Shown: one piece after another, positions 61,598 to 64,000 of the stretch
Layout of the letters: every line of letters begins with the position of its first letter
Position numbering within the stretch: the stretch's first letter is position 1
NCBI GenBank assembly: GCA_963711315.1
Contig: CAVQDQ010000004.1
Location: 434,001 to 498,000, forward strand
Direction of reading: 5' to 3'
DNA length: 64,000 nt
Origin: PALSA-612 sp963711315
GTDB lineage: Bacteria > Actinomycetota > Thermoleophilia > Gaiellales > Gaiellaceae
Made by a program: the position numbers and the translations under genes
Notes under the pieces: model-generated
Databases searched by the model: none
What the model saw: the letters and a program-made list of their open reading frames with translations, nothing else
Told to the model about the DNA's origin: nothing

Positions 61598-62833
61598 GTG
61601 TCGCTCCAGCCGTCCCGCACCGTCGAGGAGCTGCGCGAGCTCCAGGAGCTGACTGGAGACGAGAACGGCGCGCAGCGCGTGGCCTGGACGGAGACCTGGG
61701 AGCGGGCGCGTGAGTGGCTACGCGGGAAGCTCGCTGCAGTGCCCGTCGAGGAGGAGATCGACGAGGCCGGCAACCAGTGGTTCACGCTGCGCGGGGCGTC
61801 CGAGCGCGCGCTTCTGATCGGCGGCCACCTCGACTCCGTTCCCAACGGCGGCTGGCTCGACGGCTGCCTCAATGTCATGGGCGGTGTCGAGGTTCTACGC
61901 CGGCTCGCGGAGGACGGCGAACCGGCGGTCACCGTGCGGCTCGTCAACTGGGCCGACGAGGAGGGCGCGCGCTTCGGTCGCTCGCTGTTTGGCTCGAGCG
62001 CCGCGGCCGGCTCGATGGCCGACCAGGACGAGCTGCGGGAGCGCAGCGACGCCGACGGCGTCGCGCTGCCCGACGCGCTGGCCGAGCACGGCGTCGATCT
62101 CGACCGCGCGCTCGAGGCACGGAGCCAGCTCGAGAACGCTGCCGCTTACCTCGAGTTGCATATCGAGCAGGGCCCTGTGCTCGAGTCCCTTGACCTCCCG
62201 CTCGGCGTCGTCCTCGGGACCTTCGGCGTCGAGCGCCACCTCGTAACCTGGAAAGGCCAGGCCGCGCACGCCGGCTCGACGCCGATGGACGCGCGGCGTG
62301 ACGCGCTCGCCGGCGCCGCCAAGCTCGCGCTCGAGTTGCGCCATATCGCTGAGCGCGCGGGCGGCGGGGCTGTGTGCACGTCGGGCGGAGTCGTCTGCAA
62401 GCCCGGCATCGTCACTTCGGTCGTGGAGACCGCCGAGCAGCTGCTCGATCAGCGCCACCTCGACGCGGGCTCGCTGGCGGCGATGCTCGCGGACGCGAAG
62501 GAGTGCTCGGAGCGTTTCGCCGCCGAGGAGTCGATCGAGGTCGCGTTCGACAAGATCTGGTCGATCGAGCCCATCCTCTTCGACCCGGAGCTGATCGAGC
62601 TCTGCGACGAGGCGATCCTCGAGGTGACGCCGACCTCGCACAGGCTGCCGTCTGGCCCGCTGCACGACGCCGCGGAAGTCTCTCGCGCGGGCGTGCCCAC
62701 GGTGATGCTGTTCTGCCAGAGCCTCCGGGGCCTCTCGCACACGAAGCTGGAGGACACGACGGAGGAGCACCTCGAGCTCGCAGTCCAGGCCCTCGACGGG
62801 CTCACGACGAAGACGATCGCCTGGCTGGCCTGA
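61598..62833 (+). CDS. M20-family carbamoylase (N-carbamoyl-amino-acid / allantoate / ureidopropionate hydrolase)
   Basis: An intact 411-residue dizinc hydrolase: LIGGHLDSVPNGGWLDGCLN (His and bridging Asp), VNWADEEGARFGRSLFGSS (Glu), AYLELHIEQGPVLESLDLP (His), TWKGQAAHAGSTPMDARRDA (dimer domain) and CQSLRGLSHTKLEDTTEEHL (last His). The family removes carbamoyl groups as CO2 and ammonia. A substrate cannot be chosen from sequence; PuuE, dihydropyrimidinase and HyuAB products are all candidates. GTG 61598 lies six bases after TAGGCT. Related to the damaged copy at 46886. Confidence 0.9.
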   Translation: MSLQPSRTVEELRELQELTGDENGAQRVAWTETWERAREWLRGKLAAVPVEEEIDEAGNQWFTLRGASERALLIGGHLDSVPNGGWLDGCLNVMGGVEVLRRLAEDGEPAVTVRLVNWADEEGARFGRSLFGSSAAAGSMADQDELRERSDADGVALPDALAEHGVDLDRALEARSQLENAAAYLELHIEQGPVLESLDLPLGVVLGTFGVERHLVTWKGQAAHAGSTPMDARRDALAGAAKLALELRHIAERAGGGAVCTSGGVVCKPGIVTSVVETAEQLLDQRHLDAGSLAAMLADAKECSERFAAEESIEVAFDKIWSIEPILFDPELIELCDEAILEVTPTSHRLPSGPLHDAAEVSRAGVPTVMLFCQSLRGLSHTKLEDTTEEHLELAVQALDGLTTKTIAWLA

Positions 62834-62840
62834 GCACGAG

Positions 62841-62869
62841 TTGACTTTAGTTAGCCTTTCTGCTAATTA
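62841..62869 (+). promoter_or_regulatory. Promoter of the ArsR/SRPBCC pair
   Basis: TTGACT (62841-62846), a 17-base spacer and TAATTA (62864-62869), in the only clearly AT-rich stretch of the window. Transcription would begin about six bases before the ATG at 62883, giving an almost leaderless message. Confidence 0.6.
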
Positions 62870-62882
62870 GTAAGAAGGCTAA
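62851..62882. promoter_or_regulatory. Inverted repeat operator at the ArsR gene
   Basis: TTAGCCTT (62851-62858) and AAGGCTAA (62875-62882) are perfect 8-base arms flanking the -10 box, with CTAATTAG at the centre. The position over the core promoter and next to the start codon fits autoregulation by the ArsR protein. Confidence 0.6.
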
Positions 62883-63218
62883 ATGAAGAAGGACGCACTC
62901 AGCACGACGTTCGCCGCCCTTGCCGATCCGACGCGGCGGGCGATCCTCAGCCGGCTGGTCGAGGGCGAGGCCACGGTGAACGAGCTGGCTGCGCCACACG
63001 CGATGAGCCTCCCGTCGGTCTCGCGGCACCTCAAAGTGCTCGAGCAGGCGGGGCTCGTCGTCAAAGGGCGGTCTGCGCAGTGGCGTCCGTGCCGCCTCGA
63101 CGCCGCACCACTGGTCGACGCCGACGCGTGGATGGCGCCGTACCGCGATTTCTTCGAGCAGCGCTTCGCGCGTCTCGAACAGCAGCTGGCAAACGAACGC
63201 AAGGAGGAGGAGTCATGA
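62883..63218 (+). CDS. ArsR-family transcriptional regulator
   Basis: A 111-residue winged-helix regulator: TTFAALADPTRRAILSRLVE, GEATVNELAAPHAMSLPSVS, RHLKVLEQAGLVVKGRSAQW. No ArsR-type metal-binding cysteines are present; the RPCRLDAAPL tail is typical of the subgroup paired with SRPBCC (AHSA1) proteins. The ATG at 62883 is inside the operator end. It ends in ATGA overlap with the SRPBCC gene. Confidence 0.93.
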   Translation: MKKDALSTTFAALADPTRRAILSRLVEGEATVNELAAPHAMSLPSVSRHLKVLEQAGLVVKGRSAQWRPCRLDAAPLVDADAWMAPYRDFFEQRFARLEQQLANERKEEES

Positions 63219-63715
63219 CGAACACCGCAGTAACGCACTCGTTCACGCTCGACTGGGTGCTCGACGCCCCGCCCGCGGAGGTCTTCCAGGCCTGGACGGA
63301 TCCGGAGCACCTGGGCTGGTTCTACAACCCCGACAACCCGGTCCCGACCGAGCCGATCGAGCTCGACCTGCGGGTAGGCGGTGTCTGGCGCCAGTTGATG
63401 GTCATCAACCGCAGCACGATCTACCACACCGGCGGTGTCTATCGCGAGATCGTGCCCGACGAGAAGCTCGTGTTCGCATGGGGCGCGACAGACGGCTGGC
63501 CCGCGCTCGACCCCGAGCGGCTAGACGACAGCCCGCAGGTCACGGTGACGCTGGCCGAGGTCGACGGGCGCACCGAGATGAGCATCCACGTCGAGCTACC
63601 GGCCAGCATGCCGGACGACGGCGTGCCGGAGTGGTGGTCGATGGTCCAGGACGGCTGGCGCGACACGGTCGACCGCCTGGCGGCTGATTTGGCCAACACT
63701 TCGACCGGCGGGTGA
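63215..63715 (+). CDS. SRPBCC (AHSA1/START-like) ligand-binding protein
   Basis: A 166-residue SRPBCC protein: HSFTLDWVLDAPPAEVFQAW, DPEHLGWFYNPDNPVPTEPI, GGVWRQLMVINRSTIYHTGG, VYREIVPDEKLVFAWGATDG and EWWSMVQDGWRDTVDRLAAD. It binds a small hydrophobic ligand in a deep pocket and is the usual partner of this ArsR type, perhaps controlling its own expression through the ligand. ATG 63215 follows AAGGAGGAG. Confidence 0.88.
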   Translation: MTNTAVTHSFTLDWVLDAPPAEVFQAWTDPEHLGWFYNPDNPVPTEPIELDLRVGGVWRQLMVINRSTIYHTGGVYREIVPDEKLVFAWGATDGWPALDPERLDDSPQVTVTLAEVDGRTEMSIHVELPASMPDDGVPEWWSMVQDGWRDTVDRLAADLANTSTGG

Positions 63716-63743
63716 CTCGAAGGCGTCGCCTGCCGTAACACGA

Positions 63744-63764
63744 AACCCGTCTTGCGAGCGGGTT
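63744..63764 (+). terminator. Hairpin after the SRPBCC gene
   Basis: AACCCG (63744-63749) and CGGGTT (63759-63764) around a 9-base loop, 28 bases after the stop. No T tract. Likely part of the transcription end of the ArsR/SRPBCC unit. Confidence 0.4.
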
Positions 63765-63808
63765 CCGTGGCGCGTAGCGCCCGTCCGCGCAGCGACAGGT
63801 GGAGGGGT

Positions 63809-63834
63809 GTGGGGGAACCGGGAGGTTCCCCCAC
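63809..63834. repeat. Perfect 11-base-pair hairpin with GGGA loop
   Basis: GTGGGGGAACC (63809-63819) and GGTTCCCCCAC (63824-63834) pair fully around GGGA, between the SRPBCC stop and the LLM gene. No T run follows, so this is either a GC-type terminator or a mobile hairpin repeat. Confidence 0.55.
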
Positions 63835-63882
63835 GGTCGGTGGGGCGCCAGGCTCCAGCCGCATTAGACTCGCGTTCTTCAC

Positions 63883-64000
63883 ATGCTGAGCTTCGGCGTC
63901 ACTGTTCTCCCCGATCCGCCTGCGAGCCGCGTGGTCGAGCTGTTCTCGCTCGCCGAACAGCACGGCTTCGAGTACGGCTGGACGTACGACTCGCACATCC
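63883..64000 (+). CDS. LLM-class F420-dependent oxidoreductase, 3' truncated by the window edge
   Basis: Only 39 residues are visible: MLSFGVTVLPDPPASRVVEL, then FSLAEQHGFEYGWTYDSHI. The opening matches the TIGR03842-type F420-dependent LLM oxidoreductases (FGVTVLPDPPASRxVEL, GFEYGWTYDSH). ATG 63883 is 12 bases after TAGACT. The rest lies beyond the window. Confidence 0.75.
   Translation, partial: MLSFGVTVLPDPPASRVVELFSLAEQHGFEYGWTYDSHI

Noticed and set aside
1..64000. CRISPR arrays, insertion sequences, phage genes or integrase sites
   Set aside because: No spaced repeats, transposase motifs or terminal inverted repeats were seen anywhere in the window.

Overview
The window is compact, very GC-rich DNA with dozens of stop/start overlaps (ATGA, GTGA) and no gene-free stretch longer than about 200 bases. 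F420-type enzymes (two PPOX-family split barrels, two LLM oxidoreductases), a SARP/BTAD regulator, Ser/Thr kinases with extracellular propellers and many GTG starts point to an actinomycete, most likely of the class Thermoleophilia. That placement is inferred from gene style, not from a marker gene.

Layout. 1-6317 (+): 3' part of hyuA, then hyuB, an isochorismatase-fold amidase, a LeuC/LeuD-type hydratase pair and a DUF3891 gene. 6321-8309 (-): PPOX protein, cyclase-family hydrolase, creatininase-family hydrolase. 8339-17263 (+): alpha/beta hydrolase, NCS1 nucleobase permease, a small anchored protein, a PotDABC-type ABC transporter and an amidase. 17398-20950: PgdA-like deacetylase (-), then a CxxC protein, a CobW-type GTPase, an F420/FMN split barrel and a LivK-like protein (+). 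20951-26047 (-): HpcH/CitE lyase, MaoC hydratase, MmgE/PrpD and two acyl-CoA dehydrogenases. 26116-37599 (+): an eleven-gene operon with a second hyuAB, a GntR regulator, an LLM enzyme, a CoA transferase, RidA, PuuE-type allantoinase, a ketopantoate-reductase homologue, a thiol-dioxygenase-like cupin and a nitrilase-family hydrolase. 37596-48143: hydrolases, a GatC-like/amidase pair, then dihydropyrimidinase, isochorismatase-fold amidase, a D-malate/tartrate-type dehydrogenase, an aconitase-type hydratase and an M20 carbamoylase. 48168-57402: DUF309, ornithine-cyclodeaminase homologue, SARP regulator, tandem Ser/Thr kinases and small secreted paralogues. 57453-64000: cyclase, formamidase, DadA-like oxidase, RidA, a second M20 carbamoylase, an ArsR/SRPBCC pair and the start of an LLM oxidoreductase.

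Theme. Most genes encode ring-opening amidohydrolases, ureido/amide hydrolases, ammonia-releasing or imine-clearing enzymes and carbon-skeleton enzymes, so the region reads as a catabolic island for cyclic ureides, imides, lactams or nucleobases. Two separate modules pair a hydantoinase-class ring opener with an isochorismatase-fold amidase and a LeuCD/aconitase-type hydratase; one of them also has a TtuC/DmlA-type dehydrogenase. This fits, as inference, a route cyclic imide > maleamate > maleate > D-malate > pyruvate.

Quality. Many genes, above all between 6.8 and 20.6 kb, are interrupted by single-base indels although the protein sequence is conserved on both sides. I read most of these as sequencing or assembly errors and annotate the reconstructed gene span.
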